Shown here piece by piece: positions 1-9,519 of a stretch of 64,000 nt of DNA. Position 1 is the stretch's first letter. Each line of letters opens with the position of its first letter. Location: the NCBI GenBank assembly GCA_021151685.1, contig JAGKWS010000003.1:16841-80840 (forward strand), read 5' to 3'. Position numbers and translations under genes: made by a program. The stretch comes from Chitinophagaceae bacterium (GTDB lineage Bacteria > Bacteroidota > Bacteroidia > Chitinophagales > Chitinophagaceae). The notes under the pieces were generated by a model, which saw only the letters and a program-made list of their open reading frames with translations, was not told the DNA's origin and did no database searches.

Positions 1-853
1 GGGCTTTCTGATAGCAGGCACCGAAACCGATGCCACCCGCATAGGCGACGAACCAATGCAGTATCATCTGAAGTATCCCTACATTACCGTGAGTGTGGCC
101 GAAGACCGCATGACTGGCATACCGGCATTGCTGCAAAACCGCCCACATACCGATGTGGTGATACTGGATGATGCCTACCAACACCGGTCGGTAAAACCGG
201 GCCTGAATATCCTCATCACCGACTATTCGGCCCCCTACTACAAAGATCATATTCTACCATTTGGCAACCTGCGCGAAAGTCGCTCGGCATCGAAGCGGGC
301 CGATGTAATCATTGTATCGAAATGCCCTGACAATATGACCCGCCAGCAGGCCGAAGAAATGAGGCAACAACTGAAGCCATTGCCTCACCAACAGGTCTTC
401 TTCACCGGGCTGCATTACAACGCACCTTACCAGTTTTTTGGCAGCGAGCCTGCGGACATTGCCGGCAAACATGCGCTGCTGGTGTGTGGCATAGCCCGGC
501 CCGAGCCTTTAGAATCGTTCATTCGCAAGCATGCAGCCGGCATTCACACCCTGCCTTACAAAGACCATCATTACTTTAATCAGGACGATTTGGAAGAAAT
601 GAAAACAACCCTTGGCAACTGGAAGGTGGAAAACAAGATAATAGTGACCACCGAAAAAGATGCCACAAGACTGCGCCTGCATGCCGATACATTGGCATCG
701 TGGAATGTGCCTATAGTTATAATGCCGGTGGAAGTACATGTATTGTTTGGTATGGGCCCACAACTGGACATGATAATAAACGGATATATAGACCGTACCA
801 TGGCCGAAAATCAGGAGGCATTTGCCGGCATGGGCAATTATCCGCCCATGTAG
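1..853 (+). CDS. lpxK: Tetraacyldisaccharide 4'-kinase, C-terminal part (5' end outside window)
   Basis: LpxK phosphorylates the 4' position of the lipid A disaccharide precursor at the inner face of the cytoplasmic membrane, a late step of lipid A synthesis. The reading frame is open from base 2, so the gene starts before the window. The first visible codons give a GDEPMQY-type segment, the GDEP motif of the family. The family signature ILDDAYQHR follows near base 155 and a TTEKDATR segment near 650. About 283 residues are visible, against roughly 330-350 for a whole enzyme, so only the N-terminal P-loop part is missing. The next gene is convergent, with its stop 15 bases away. The identity is well supported by several motifs. 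Confidence 0.93.
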   Translation, partial: GFLIAGTETDATRIGDEPMQYHLKYPYITVSVAEDRMTGIPALLQNRPHTDVVILDDAYQHRSVKPGLNILITDYSAPYYKDHILPFGNLRESRSASKRADVIIVSKCPDNMTRQQAEEMRQQLKPLPHQQVFFTGLHYNAPYQFFGSEPADIAGKHALLVCGIARPEPLESFIRKHAAGIHTLPYKDHHYFNQDDLEEMKTTLGNWKVENKIIVTTEKDATRLRLHADTLASWNVPIVIMPVEVHVLFGMGPQLDMIINGYIDRTMAENQEAFAGMGNYPPM

Positions 854-868
854 CGCATGCTCGCAATC

Positions 869-2215
869 TTACATGTCTGACAAGCTGGTGCTGTCTGTTA
901 TTTTGTTGCGCACAAAAAACGCCAGTGTACCACTTACCACTACGCCTACAGCCAATAACTGGTATTTGGTTTCGTTGGTAAAGAAGATGAACAACCAGAT
1001 AAATATGCTGAGGATGGCTGGTATAGGGAAGAGCGGCATACGGAATGGGCGTTCATCGTTGGGATATTTATAATGCCACACCATAACCCCAACGGCCTGC
1101 GATACAAACTGAATGAGGATGCGCATCATGAGGATGGTAGTAATGGCCTCGCCCAACCGGTATGTGAGACTGAATACAAACCCTACGGCACCAATGGCCA
1201 GCAACGAAACATGCGGAAAATGATGTTTGGGATGCACCTTGGCAAATATGCTGAAGAAGTCGCCATTGAGTGCCGCCGCATATGGAATACGGGAGTAGCC
1301 CAATATGGCCGAGAATAGAGATGCCATGGCAATGATGAGGATAAGTGCCGTAGCCACAAGCCCTACGGTATGGCTATTGTAAATACGTTCGAAGTAGAGA
1401 CTGGCTACAAAATCGGACGCGGCAGCCTCTTGCCATGGCAATACGCCTACTACCGCAGTTTGCATACCCAGATACAGGATGGCGATACCCGTTATAGACA
1501 GCAACATGCTGCGCGGGATGTTTTTTGCGGGATTCTTGATTTCGCCACCCAGATGGCATACATTATAGTAGCCCAGATACGAATATACAGCACTGAGCGA
1601 AGCCCGGCCAAGTGCTGCAAACAAAAGCATTCGGGTGCCAAAACCATCTACAGACCAGTTGAAAGCCTGTTGTGGGTGAAAATGCCCTATGGCCGAAAAA
1701 ATGAGCCAAAGAATAGTACCCCCTGTTATTATCCAGAGCACTACCGATATTTTACCTATGCTCCCAATCTTTCGGTATAGCAGGGTTACCAGTAGTATCA
1801 CCAGCCCGCCACTGACGGCCTTACGCCCTACATCGGAAAGTGGCACCAGAAACGAAGCATATTTTGCAAAACCGATGGCACCACTTGCAATAACCAATGG
1901 GGCCTGTATGGTTGTTTGCCAGATGAACAAAAACGCCATGAGCCTACCCCATTTTGCCCCAAACAACTTTTGGAGAAATACATAACTACCGCCAGCTTGT
2001 GGCCATTTCGCCCCCATCTCGGCCCATACAAGCCCATCCATATAGGCCAGTAAGGCACCCAGCAACCATGCAAAAACGCTGGCAGGCCCCTGCATGAGCC
2101 CAATAATGGCAGACAATGTGACAAATGGGCCAATACCCACCATGTCTATCATATTGATGGCTGTAGCCTGCGTAAGCGACAACTCTCTGGTAAGCGATGG
2201 TTTCTCTGAAGTCAC
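869..2215 (-). CDS. APC-superfamily amino acid permease
   Basis: This is a 448-residue polytopic inner-membrane protein of the amino acid-polyamine-organocation superfamily, expected to import amino acids by proton symport. The N-terminal stretch (about residues 15-45, QATAINMIDMVGIGPF then a small-residue-rich helix) matches the unwound first helix that binds substrate in this fold. About twelve hydrophobic segments can be counted, and a conserved NDERPFRMP segment lies before the last ones, as in other bacterial permeases. The start is GTG at 2215, preceded by a purine run; no ATG lies nearby in frame. It is convergent with lpxK. The substrate cannot be read from sequence. Confidence 0.85.
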   Translation of the reverse strand: MTSEKPSLTRELSLTQATAINMIDMVGIGPFVTLSAIIGLMQGPASVFAWLLGALLAYMDGLVWAEMGAKWPQAGGSYVFLQKLFGAKWGRLMAFLFIWQTTIQAPLVIASGAIGFAKYASFLVPLSDVGRKAVSGGLVILLVTLLYRKIGSIGKISVVLWIITGGTILWLIFSAIGHFHPQQAFNWSVDGFGTRMLLFAALGRASLSAVYSYLGYYNVCHLGGEIKNPAKNIPRSMLLSITGIAILYLGMQTAVVGVLPWQEAAASDFVASLYFERIYNSHTVGLVATALILIIAMASLFSAILGYSRIPYAAALNGDFFSIFAKVHPKHHFPHVSLLAIGAVGFVFSLTYRLGEAITTILMMRILIQFVSQAVGVMVWHYKYPNDERPFRMPLFPIPAILSIFIWLFIFFTNETKYQLLAVGVVVSGTLAFFVRNKITDSTSLSDM

Positions 2216-2403
2216 CTCTTGTGTTTCGGCACAAGGTACAACATAGCATTTGTAATGCTGAGATGGTAGTAGTTACCTCTGTTATACTCAGTGCCGGCAT
2301 AGTTGTGTGGCCCGCAACCCAAAACAATGCATCAAATTATCTGGTTTAACATTTCACATACACTTTTGAGAAGGCTGTCATTTCCTTTTTTGAAACAGGT
2401 AAC

Positions 2404-2411
2404 TACATTTG
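2404..2411 (+). promoter_or_regulatory. TAnnTTTG -7 box for the lipoprotein gene
   Basis: TACATTTG ends 20 bases before the chosen ATG at 2432. It fits the Bacteroidota -7 consensus. No well-spaced -33 TTTG is visible, so this is a moderate call. Confidence 0.45.
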
Positions 2412-2431
2412 CGTTACAAAAACATAACAAA

Positions 2432-2929
2432 ATGACAATGAGAAATGTACCCGCTAAGGCCATAGCCGTGTGCGGAGCTATTGCTATTTTTGCCTCCTGC
2501 TCTAAAAAGAAGGACAACACAGACCAACTGGCGACACTGGGGTCTGCAACCATATCGGGCAAGGCCACTGCAAGACTTGCCGATACGGCTGGTGCCGCTA
2601 CGGTACAATTTGCCCCGGCAGGAACCGTGATAAACGCATGGATAGATACTAAAGACCTTGTAGTAACAGACAATGGTGCTATGAACTATGCCCGCCGCTA
2701 CTATACCACTACTACCGATGCTAATGGCAACTACTCACTGAAAATTGATGTATCGAAGTACAAGTCTGCATCGGTTACGCTTGTACCTGTAGACTTTGAA
2801 TATGATGTGGTAGTGAAAGTAGCAGGAAAGGTACAGAAGAGCCGTTCGGTATTTTCGGCTACAACCACCACATCTGCAATATTGGTAAACGACAATGCCC
2901 ACAAAATTATAGACATCAACTTTAACTAA
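2432..2929 (+). CDS. Small secreted lipoprotein, unknown function
   Basis: The frame is open from 2303, but the ATG at 2432 is preferred: it gives a clean lipoprotein signal (MTMRNVPAKAIAVCGAIAIF then ASC SKKK) and follows a TAnnTTTG box. The mature part of about 140 residues starts with a charged linker and continues as a beta-rich domain containing a TTTDANGNYSLKIDV segment, as in carboxypeptidase-regulatory-like (prealbumin) folds. It is probably anchored in the outer or inner membrane by the cysteine after the signal. The next gene, an outer-membrane barrel, starts 29 bases after its stop and the two are probably co-transcribed. The precise function is not recognisable. Confidence 0.75.
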   Translation: MTMRNVPAKAIAVCGAIAIFASCSKKKDNTDQLATLGSATISGKATARLADTAGAATVQFAPAGTVINAWIDTKDLVVTDNGAMNYARRYYTTTTDANGNYSLKIDVSKYKSASVTLVPVDFEYDVVVKVAGKVQKSRSVFSATTTTSAILVNDNAHKIIDINFN

Positions 2930-2957
2930 CAGGCTCGCCTTACTAATATTACGAACG

Positions 2958-3881
2958 ATGAAACACACGTTAATAACCGGGGCATTGCTTCTGGCTTCAG
3001 TCGCATCGAATGCTCAGGATGTAAGTACCCCGGCTTCGGGTACAAGCCTGACCTTCAAATCGAAAAACGGACACGAGGTTTTGCCTCAGGCCAAAGATTG
3101 GGCATTGGGCATATCGGCCACAAGTTTTTTGAATTACTTCGGCAACATGCTGAATGGTAATACTACCAACAATGCGCCAACATTCAATACCGCCAATACG
3201 CCTGATGCATTTGCATTGAGTAATATAGGTGGCATGGCCATATCGGGCAAGTACATGAAAACAAATACAATGGCTTACAGAGCCCGTTTTCAGGCTAATG
3301 CAGGCCAAACCACATTCCGCAATTTTGTGATGCAAGATGTGGCCACGCCAGACCCACTGAACCCCAAAATGGTAGAAGACAGGCTTGACATCAACTCTTA
3401 TGTGGTATTGCTGAGTGCCGGCTTTGAAAAACGCAGAGGCAGCAACAGATTGCAAGGTTTCTATGGTGCCGAAGCCATGTTTGGGTTTACCGGTAGCAGA
3501 CGCAACTACACTTGGGGTAATAGCTTTTCATCGGCAACGCCGACACCAACCACTACCATAGACTTTGTTGGCGGTAGTTTCGGTATGGCATCGAGTCGCC
3601 CATTGGAAACAGTAACCGGCAATAGTTTTCTGGGTGGTGTACGTGGCTTTGGTGGTGTAGAATATTTCTTTGCACCAAAAATCTCTTTGGGTGGCGAAAT
3701 TGGCTATACTGTAGGGTTCTCTACACATGGCAAGGGTTATGCTACATTGGAAAGACTACATACGGGCACCGGTAGTGCCGTTTCTGTTACAACAGACGAC
3801 TACTACAGTGCAGGATTGCGCTCGTGGGGCATAGGTCTCGACAATGTGAATGCGGGCATCAATCTGCATTTCTATTTTTAA
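2958..3881 (+). CDS. Outer-membrane beta-barrel protein
   Basis: A 307-residue protein with a cleavable signal peptide (MKHTLITGALLLASVASNAQ) followed by alternating hydrophobic strands and Gly/Asn-rich turns. It ends in a C-terminal HFYF, the aromatic terminus typical of outer-membrane barrels. No catalytic motif is visible, so a structural or porin-like role is possible but not shown. It lies 29 bases after a lipoprotein gene and before a strong terminator, so the two form a short operon. Confidence 0.78.
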   Translation: MKHTLITGALLLASVASNAQDVSTPASGTSLTFKSKNGHEVLPQAKDWALGISATSFLNYFGNMLNGNTTNNAPTFNTANTPDAFALSNIGGMAISGKYMKTNTMAYRARFQANAGQTTFRNFVMQDVATPDPLNPKMVEDRLDINSYVVLLSAGFEKRRGSNRLQGFYGAEAMFGFTGSRRNYTWGNSFSSATPTPTTTIDFVGGSFGMASSRPLETVTGNSFLGGVRGFGGVEYFFAPKISLGGEIGYTVGFSTHGKGYATLERLHTGTGSAVSVTTDDYYSAGLRSWGIGLDNVNAGINLHFYF

Positions 3882-3900
3882 TATACTATATCAAGGCTGT

Positions 3901-3942
3901 ATAACGAAAAACCTCCTGCGCAAACAGGAGGTTTTTCGTTAT
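3901..3942. terminator. Strong bidirectional terminator
   Basis: An 18-base perfect inverted repeat around a 6-base loop (arm core AACGAAAAACCTCCTG) has A-rich and T-rich stretches in the arms. It lies between the convergent genes ending at 3881 (+) and 3958 (-) and can end both transcripts. Confidence 0.9.
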
Positions 3943-3957
3943 GGATGGAGCAACAAT

Positions 3958-6900
3958 CTACTCTTTGGTTATTTTGTGTACCTGTAGCAAGTTCCCGTCA
4001 TTGTCGTACAGGTACAGCAAATACAATGACGTTGGCAAATGGCTAATGTCTATGAATAGACTCATTTCGCCACGAACCACTGTTCTGCCATCTGCAGTGG
4101 TTATGTGGTATTGCAAACCTTTGCCACCCGAAACATGTAGTATACCACTTGTAGGATTGGGGTATACCTGCAATGCAGACACTACTTCTGTCCCTACCGC
4201 TGTAGCACCACCTATAACCGCATATCGGTCTGATGTGGATTGGCAACCATTGGTATCTACCACACGCACCTTATAATTGCCCGGCCCGGTGTGTGCCGTA
4301 CGGTAGGTAGTAGCACCTGCTACAGGCACATTGTCTTTGTACCACTGATACGATGTGTAGAATGCACCCGTGTACAACATGCCGCCCCCCTGACTAATGA
4401 TTGGGTTGGGTAATGGCATATCGGACACCGACACATCGTTGGTGGTGGCCATGCAGCTACCCGGCACTGTGATGTCGCACTTATAAATGCCCGTTGTACC
4501 GGCTGCATAAGTTGCCGTGGTAGCACCGGGTATGGCTACCCCATTACGGTACCAACGGTACAACAACGCACTACCCATATACGATACATTGGTAGCCAAT
4601 GTAGCATTGCCACCCCAGCAAAAACGGCTGGGTGTGAGCGACATGGCGGTCATAAGTGGCAGAATATTTACCACACTATCGGCACCGGTAAGCGCACTGC
4701 ATCCGGTGGCTGTATTGAATATGCGCACACGGTAGCCACCAGTAGTGGTGGCTATATAAGCCATGTTGGTAGCACCGGGTATGGCTACACCATTTCTATA
4801 CCACTGATAGATATATGCCCCCGCTGCGGCACTGAGCGATACCGTACCGCCTGCACAAACGGTCATAGGGCCTGCGGGGGTAATAGCTACAGGCGGTAGC
4901 GGGTTCACTATTACAGTTCTTGTACCCGAATTGATGTTGCAACCATCGGCATTGGTGACCAGTACACTATAGGTACCCGCTGCAGTAGCTATATAGGCAC
5001 TGCCAGTAGCACCAGAAAGTATGCTTACCCCCTGATACCACTGATAGGTGTAACCAGTGCCCATAGCAGCGTGCAGCGTTACACTACCGCCATCACAGAT
5101 GGTTAAAGGCCCGGAAACGGTAATTGCTGTATCGGGCGATGGGATAATGGTAATGTAAATAGCAGCAGACGTATCGGCACAGCCGGTAGTATTGGTAACT
5201 GCTACCGCATAAAAACCGCTTACGGTAGCAGCAACACTACTGCCCGACGCACCCACTATCGGCAAACCATCGCGCAGCCATTGGTAGCTATGACCCGGTG
5301 TGGCCGGTAGTGCATTCAGCAATACCGGACTTGCCGAACAAGCAGTGGTGGTGCCACCAGGTACTGTGATACCAGCCGTTACAGCATCTATGGTCACAGA
5401 CAAGGGTACTGATGTCCACGGGCAACCCAAAGTATTGGTAACTCGTACCGAATAGCTACCCGGTGTAGTAGCCGTTATGACTGTACCCGTAGCCCCCAAT
5501 ACAGGACTGGTACCGAGAAACCACTGATACGTGAGCCCGGCACCGCTGTTGGCAACCAATGCTACAAAGCCGCCGGGACAAAAGGTAGTATCGCCCAATG
5601 GGGTAATGATGGCTGGCGGGGCTACATTGACCGTAATATTTTTGGTAGCAATACAACCAGTGGGCAGTGTATAGGTAATATTGACAGTACCTGCCGATAC
5701 CCCGGTAACCACACCCGTACCCGCCACTACGGTGGCTCTGGTAATGTTGCCGCTGCTCCATGCACCGGTAGCAGGGCTGCTGGATAGTGTGATGCTCTGT
5801 GCCGGACAAACCACCGACGGCCCTGTAATAGATGAAGGCAACGGATACACTGTTTGTACACGGGTAACAAAACAACCCGTAAGAGCTAATATATAACTAA
5901 TATTAGTGGTGCCAGCAGTGATACCGGTAACTATGCCTGTTGCAGCATCTACAGTACCAACAGCCGTATTGCTGCTATACCAATCGCCACCCGCTGTGGT
6001 GCTGGCCAAGGTAACATTGGCACCGATACACACCCCTGTGGGGCCTGTAATAATTGCGGGCAATGGATGTACTGTTACGGTAGCCGTACGGAAACAACCT
6101 GTGCCTGTGAACCTGTAAGTGACCGTAGCGGTACCGGCTGTAACGCCCGTAATGATACCTGTAGATGCCCCTATGGTAAATGTAGCCGTATTGCTACTGG
6201 CCCATGTACCACCTGCCGAGGTATTGGACAAACCAGTGGTACTACCCTGACAAACCGATAGTGTGCCGCTAATGGCAGCAGGTATGGGTTGTACTGTAAC
6301 AATAGTGCTGACCAAACAACCACCCGGCAACGAATAAGAGATATTGACCGTGCCTGCACTAACGCCCCCCACTACACCGCCTGCACCTACGGTACCTATG
6401 GCGGTATTGCCCGAGCTCCATGTGCCACCCGGTGTGGCATTGCCAAGTGTGGTGGTAGCCCCCTGGCATACGGTGGCAGTACCCGTGATACCAGATGGGA
6501 AAGGCTGTACAGTAACTATTGCGGTAGCAATACAGCCAGTTGCGGCGGTAAAGGTTATAGCGGCGGTACCCACAGCCACACCGGTAACCGTACCGGTACC
6601 GCTGACAGTAGCAACGGCAGTATTGCCCGATGCCCATGTACCGGTACCTGGGCCGCTGGATAGTACAGATGTGAAACCATTGCACACCGAAAGCCCTCCT
6701 GTAATAGCTGTAGGAGGGGTATTGACAGTAACTGTAGCCGTAGTGAAACAACTGGTGCTGAGCTGGTAGGTGATGGTAGCCGTACCCGATACTACACCCG
6801 TAACTATGCCCCCCGAGGCGGTAACGGTAGCGATGCCGGTGTTGCTGCTACTCCATGTGCCACCTACCGAGGCACTACCAAGCGTAGTAGTAAGCAACGG

Positions 6901-7794
6901 ACAAACCGACAATGTACCCGTAATGGGTGATGGGGAAGTATTGACCGTAACCGTAGTAGTAACGGGCACAGAAGATGTGTTGCAGTTCATGGCATCGGTT
7001 ACGGTAAGGGTGTATACACCAGCACCACTTACAGGTACTGCCGTTACCGTAGGGCTAAGAATGGCAGCAGTGAAGCCACCCGGCCCGGCCCACGAATAAG
7101 TGTAACCCGGTATGCCACCCGATGCCGAACCAGAAAGATATAGGTCTGTGCCGGCACAAACCGGAGCATTGCTGGTGGCCGTTGCCGTGACCGGTGCGGC
7201 AAATGCAGCATTTACCGAGGTGCCATCATTGATGCGCAGCGTACCGGCAGCCCCTGTGCCCCCCCAGCCATACAAGCGAAAAGTGATGGTTTGCCCCGGC
7301 CCGGCACATACATCGCCATTTAGCGTCCAGTCTTCGGGAGTTGCTGTATGGGCAGTAGCTATTGTACCCCCAAATGGTGCCGTAGTGGCACCAAGCGTGT
7401 ACATAACCTGCACGCTCTGCGGCCCTGTGGCACTTACCTGCGACCGAATAAATAACCGGGTAATACGCAATTGGGTAGTACCACTATTGGTAATGGTAAA
7501 AAAAACACAACTGTTGGCTGCTTGTGCTGCCGCAAGGCTACCGCCTACCTGCCAGTCGCGGCTGTTGTAGCAACCCGCAGCGGCATTAAAAGTTACCGAT
7601 CCCCTATTCCACTGAGATACTGCTACAGTGGCCACACCGGGTACCGTGGTGGCAGGCAGCGTGGTAAAGGCACTGGCACCGGCCGCCGATGCAGGGCTGC
7701 CCGTCCATGCCAGTGGGCTGATGGGCGTTTGCGCCAATGCCGATTGTGTCAAAATCGCCAAAACAAGCAATATCAGATTGCGGAATTGGGACAT
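3958..7794 (-). CDS. Large Ig-repeat surface adhesin with type A T9SS sorting domain
   Basis: The ATG at 7794 gives a normal signal peptide (MSQFRNLILLVLAILTQSALAQ) and 1278 residues; the frame is open upstream to 7905. The mature protein begins with a domain of about 190 residues of unknown type and one PKD-like repeat. Then come six consecutive Big2-like repeats of about 72 residues (pattern GTWSSSNT..ATV...G.VTGV.AGT..I.Y), six Ig-like repeats of about 80 residues centred on YQWY, and a C-terminal Por sorting domain (VYPNPTSG). The last is the signal for export by the type IX system and attachment to the cell surface. An adhesive or extracellular-matrix role is inferred from the architecture. 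Repeats 1-6 resemble those at the N-terminus of the protein at 50488. Confidence 0.88.
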   Translation of the reverse strand: MSQFRNLILLVLAILTQSALAQTPISPLAWTGSPASAAGASAFTTLPATTVPGVATVAVSQWNRGSVTFNAAAGCYNSRDWQVGGSLAAAQAANSCVFFTITNSGTTQLRITRLFIRSQVSATGPQSVQVMYTLGATTAPFGGTIATAHTATPEDWTLNGDVCAGPGQTITFRLYGWGGTGAAGTLRINDGTSVNAAFAAPVTATATSNAPVCAGTDLYLSGSASGGIPGYTYSWAGPGGFTAAILSPTVTAVPVSGAGVYTLTVTDAMNCNTSSVPVTTTVTVNTSPSPITGTLSVCPLLTTTLGSASVGGTWSSSNTGIATVTASGGIVTGVVSGTATITYQLSTSCFTTATVTVNTPPTAITGGLSVCNGFTSVLSSGPGTGTWASGNTAVATVSGTGTVTGVAVGTAAITFTAATGCIATAIVTVQPFPSGITGTATVCQGATTTLGNATPGGTWSSGNTAIGTVGAGGVVGGVSAGTVNISYSLPGGCLVSTIVTVQPIPAAISGTLSVCQGSTTGLSNTSAGGTWASSNTATFTIGASTGIITGVTAGTATVTYRFTGTGCFRTATVTVHPLPAIITGPTGVCIGANVTLASTTAGGDWYSSNTAVGTVDAATGIVTGITAGTTNISYILALTGCFVTRVQTVYPLPSSITGPSVVCPAQSITLSSSPATGAWSSGNITRATVVAGTGVVTGVSAGTVNITYTLPTGCIATKNITVNVAPPAIITPLGDTTFCPGGFVALVANSGAGLTYQWFLGTSPVLGATGTVITATTPGSYSVRVTNTLGCPWTSVPLSVTIDAVTAGITVPGGTTTACSASPVLLNALPATPGHSYQWLRDGLPIVGASGSSVAATVSGFYAVAVTNTTGCADTSAAIYITIIPSPDTAITVSGPLTICDGGSVTLHAAMGTGYTYQWYQGVSILSGATGSAYIATAAGTYSVLVTNADGCNINSGTRTVIVNPLPPVAITPAGPMTVCAGGTVSLSAAAGAYIYQWYRNGVAIPGATNMAYIATTTGGYRVRIFNTATGCSALTGADSVVNILPLMTAMSLTPSRFCWGGNATLATNVSYMGSALLYRWYRNGVAIPGATTATYAAGTTGIYKCDITVPGSCMATTNDVSVSDMPLPNPIISQGGGMLYTGAFYTSYQWYKDNVPVAGATTYRTAHTGPGNYKVRVVDTNGCQSTSDRYAVIGGATAVGTEVVSALQVYPNPTSGILHVSGGKGLQYHITTADGRTVVRGEMSLFIDISHLPTSLYLLYLYDNDGNLLQVHKITKE

Positions 7795-8055
7795 ACTACA
7801 AAATATTAAGTTTCTCATGGGTTCTATTGCATAATAGATACTGACCATATAGCGATGAACTATATACCTGCCAGAACGGCAAAAATGACACTGGCATGTA
7901 AACACAATGCATATTCGCTGTTAAGAAAGAATGAACTTATCTTTAAGTGCAGCATATTAATAATCTGGTAACGATACGGTAACCTGACATCTGTTGTTGA
8001 CAAACCGATAGATGATAGTTTGCACGGCTAAAAAAAATGGCTTGAAGCCTGAGAT

Positions 8056-9438
8056 ATGAGAAAAACGCTATACATATTTGTACTGACCCTACTGGCCACC
8101 TCAAAGTCGTTTGCAGGCGGCAAAATCCGATACTATTTTACCCAACCGGTGAACACCTCTGTATCGAAGGGGGAAAATGCCGTGTATCTGAATGACCGGA
8201 TGGGCGATACCATTGTAGCCTGGATAAACAGGGCAAAGTATACGTTGGACATTGCAGTGTATAATTATACATCTACATTTCCGGCTATTGCCGTTGCTGC
8301 GAATGCCGCCAATGCCCGGGGCGTAAAGGTGCGCTGGATATATGACAGCAGCTCATCGAATACGGGCATTCCCCTGCTCAATTCGGGTGTGCGCCGCATG
8401 GCCAGCCCGCCCGATGCGGGCGACTACTCTATAATGCACAACAAGTTTATGGTCATTGATGCTAATTCGCCGCTGGATACTGACCCCTATGTATGGACAG
8501 GCTCTTCTAACTGGAACACCCAACAATTCAATACCGACTATAACAATGCCGTACTAATACAAGACCGTGCCATAGCACAGGCCTACCGGGCCCACTTCAA
8601 TATGATGTGGGGCGATACCGGTATTGCCCCCAACAGAGCAGCAGCCAAATTCGGCCAGTACAAAACCGACCTCGGAGCCCACCATTTTACGGTAGATGGA
8701 AAACATATTGAAGTATACTTCAGCCCGGCAGATGGTACGAACGACAAAATATTGGCAGCTATCAACACAGCCAATACCGATATGTACTTTGGCATGTCTA
8801 CATTCACCTACAATGCCGATGCCAATGCGCTGGTGACCAAAAGCAACTCAGGCGTGTTTGTTGCTGGAATCAATGATGCCGGCAATACTTCGTATACACC
8901 ACATTCTATTCTGTTATCGGGTCTTGGTACGGCTAAGTACAAACTAAATCCATCATCGAGCCTGTACCATAACAAAATGTTGATTGTAGACCCATCTAAC
9001 AGTTGTTCTGACCCATTGGTATTGACCGGATCGCACAACTGGACACTGAGTGCCGACACCAAAAATGATGAAAATACCCTCATCATTCACGATGCTACTG
9101 CTGCCAATGTATATTATCAATCGTTTTATGCCAACTTTACCACCCTTGGCGGCACCTTGCCAACGATAACCGATTGTATTTCTTCGGTGGATGAATATGC
9201 ATCTGATGAAGGGGCAATATCCGTTTTCCCAAACCCATCATCAGAGGATGTAACGATTTTTGGCGACAGCTTACCCAACAGTACTATAATTGTCTCTGAC
9301 ATGGCGGGCAAGATTGTGACCACCATTACCACCGGCAATAAGACAACATATACTGCAAAGCTGCCAGCAAGTGGGGTGTATACTCTCCGCATTATCAATG
9401 ACAAGACAGTGATTGTCAGAACGATACAGAAACTATAA
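8056..9438 (+). CDS. Secreted phospholipase D-like protein with T9SS sorting domain
   Basis: A 460-residue protein with signal peptide (about residues 1-20) and two PLD domains. HKD motif 1 is HNKFMVID at residues 128-135, followed by a TGSSNWN segment. Motif 2 is HNKMLIVD at 305-312, followed by TGSHNWT. Both catalytic His/Lys/Asp sets are intact, so it should cleave phosphodiesters of lipid or nucleic acid; substrate choice cannot be told. The last ~75 residues are a type A Por sorting domain starting at VFPNPSSED. This predicts export by the type IX system and makes it a surface or secreted hydrolase. It is transcribed divergently from the Ig-repeat adhesin across a 261-base gap. Confidence 0.87.
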   Translation: MRKTLYIFVLTLLATSKSFAGGKIRYYFTQPVNTSVSKGENAVYLNDRMGDTIVAWINRAKYTLDIAVYNYTSTFPAIAVAANAANARGVKVRWIYDSSSSNTGIPLLNSGVRRMASPPDAGDYSIMHNKFMVIDANSPLDTDPYVWTGSSNWNTQQFNTDYNNAVLIQDRAIAQAYRAHFNMMWGDTGIAPNRAAAKFGQYKTDLGAHHFTVDGKHIEVYFSPADGTNDKILAAINTANTDMYFGMSTFTYNADANALVTKSNSGVFVAGINDAGNTSYTPHSILLSGLGTAKYKLNPSSSLYHNKMLIVDPSNSCSDPLVLTGSHNWTLSADTKNDENTLIIHDATAANVYYQSFYANFTTLGGTLPTITDCISSVDEYASDEGAISVFPNPSSEDVTIFGDSLPNSTIIVSDMAGKIVTTITTGNKTTYTAKLPASGVYTLRIINDKTVIVRTIQKL

Positions 9439-9483
9439 CAAGTCTGTAGGGCAAATTTCACATTGTGGTAATGTTGCGGTAAC

Positions 9484-9500
9484 CTCCCGTTGGGAGTTTT
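9484..9500 (+). terminator. Short possible terminator after the PLD gene
   Basis: A 5-base GC stem (CTCCC/GGGAG) with a 3-base loop is followed by TTTT, 46 bases after the PLD stop and 20 bases before the next start. The stem is short. Confidence 0.35.
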
Positions 9501-9519
9501 GCCGCATATTTCCGCAGTC

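Noticed and set aside
5456..6769. Several overlapping frames of 70-140 codons on both strands in the adhesin
   Set aside because: They are shadows of the tandem repeats; repeated codons keep other frames open too.
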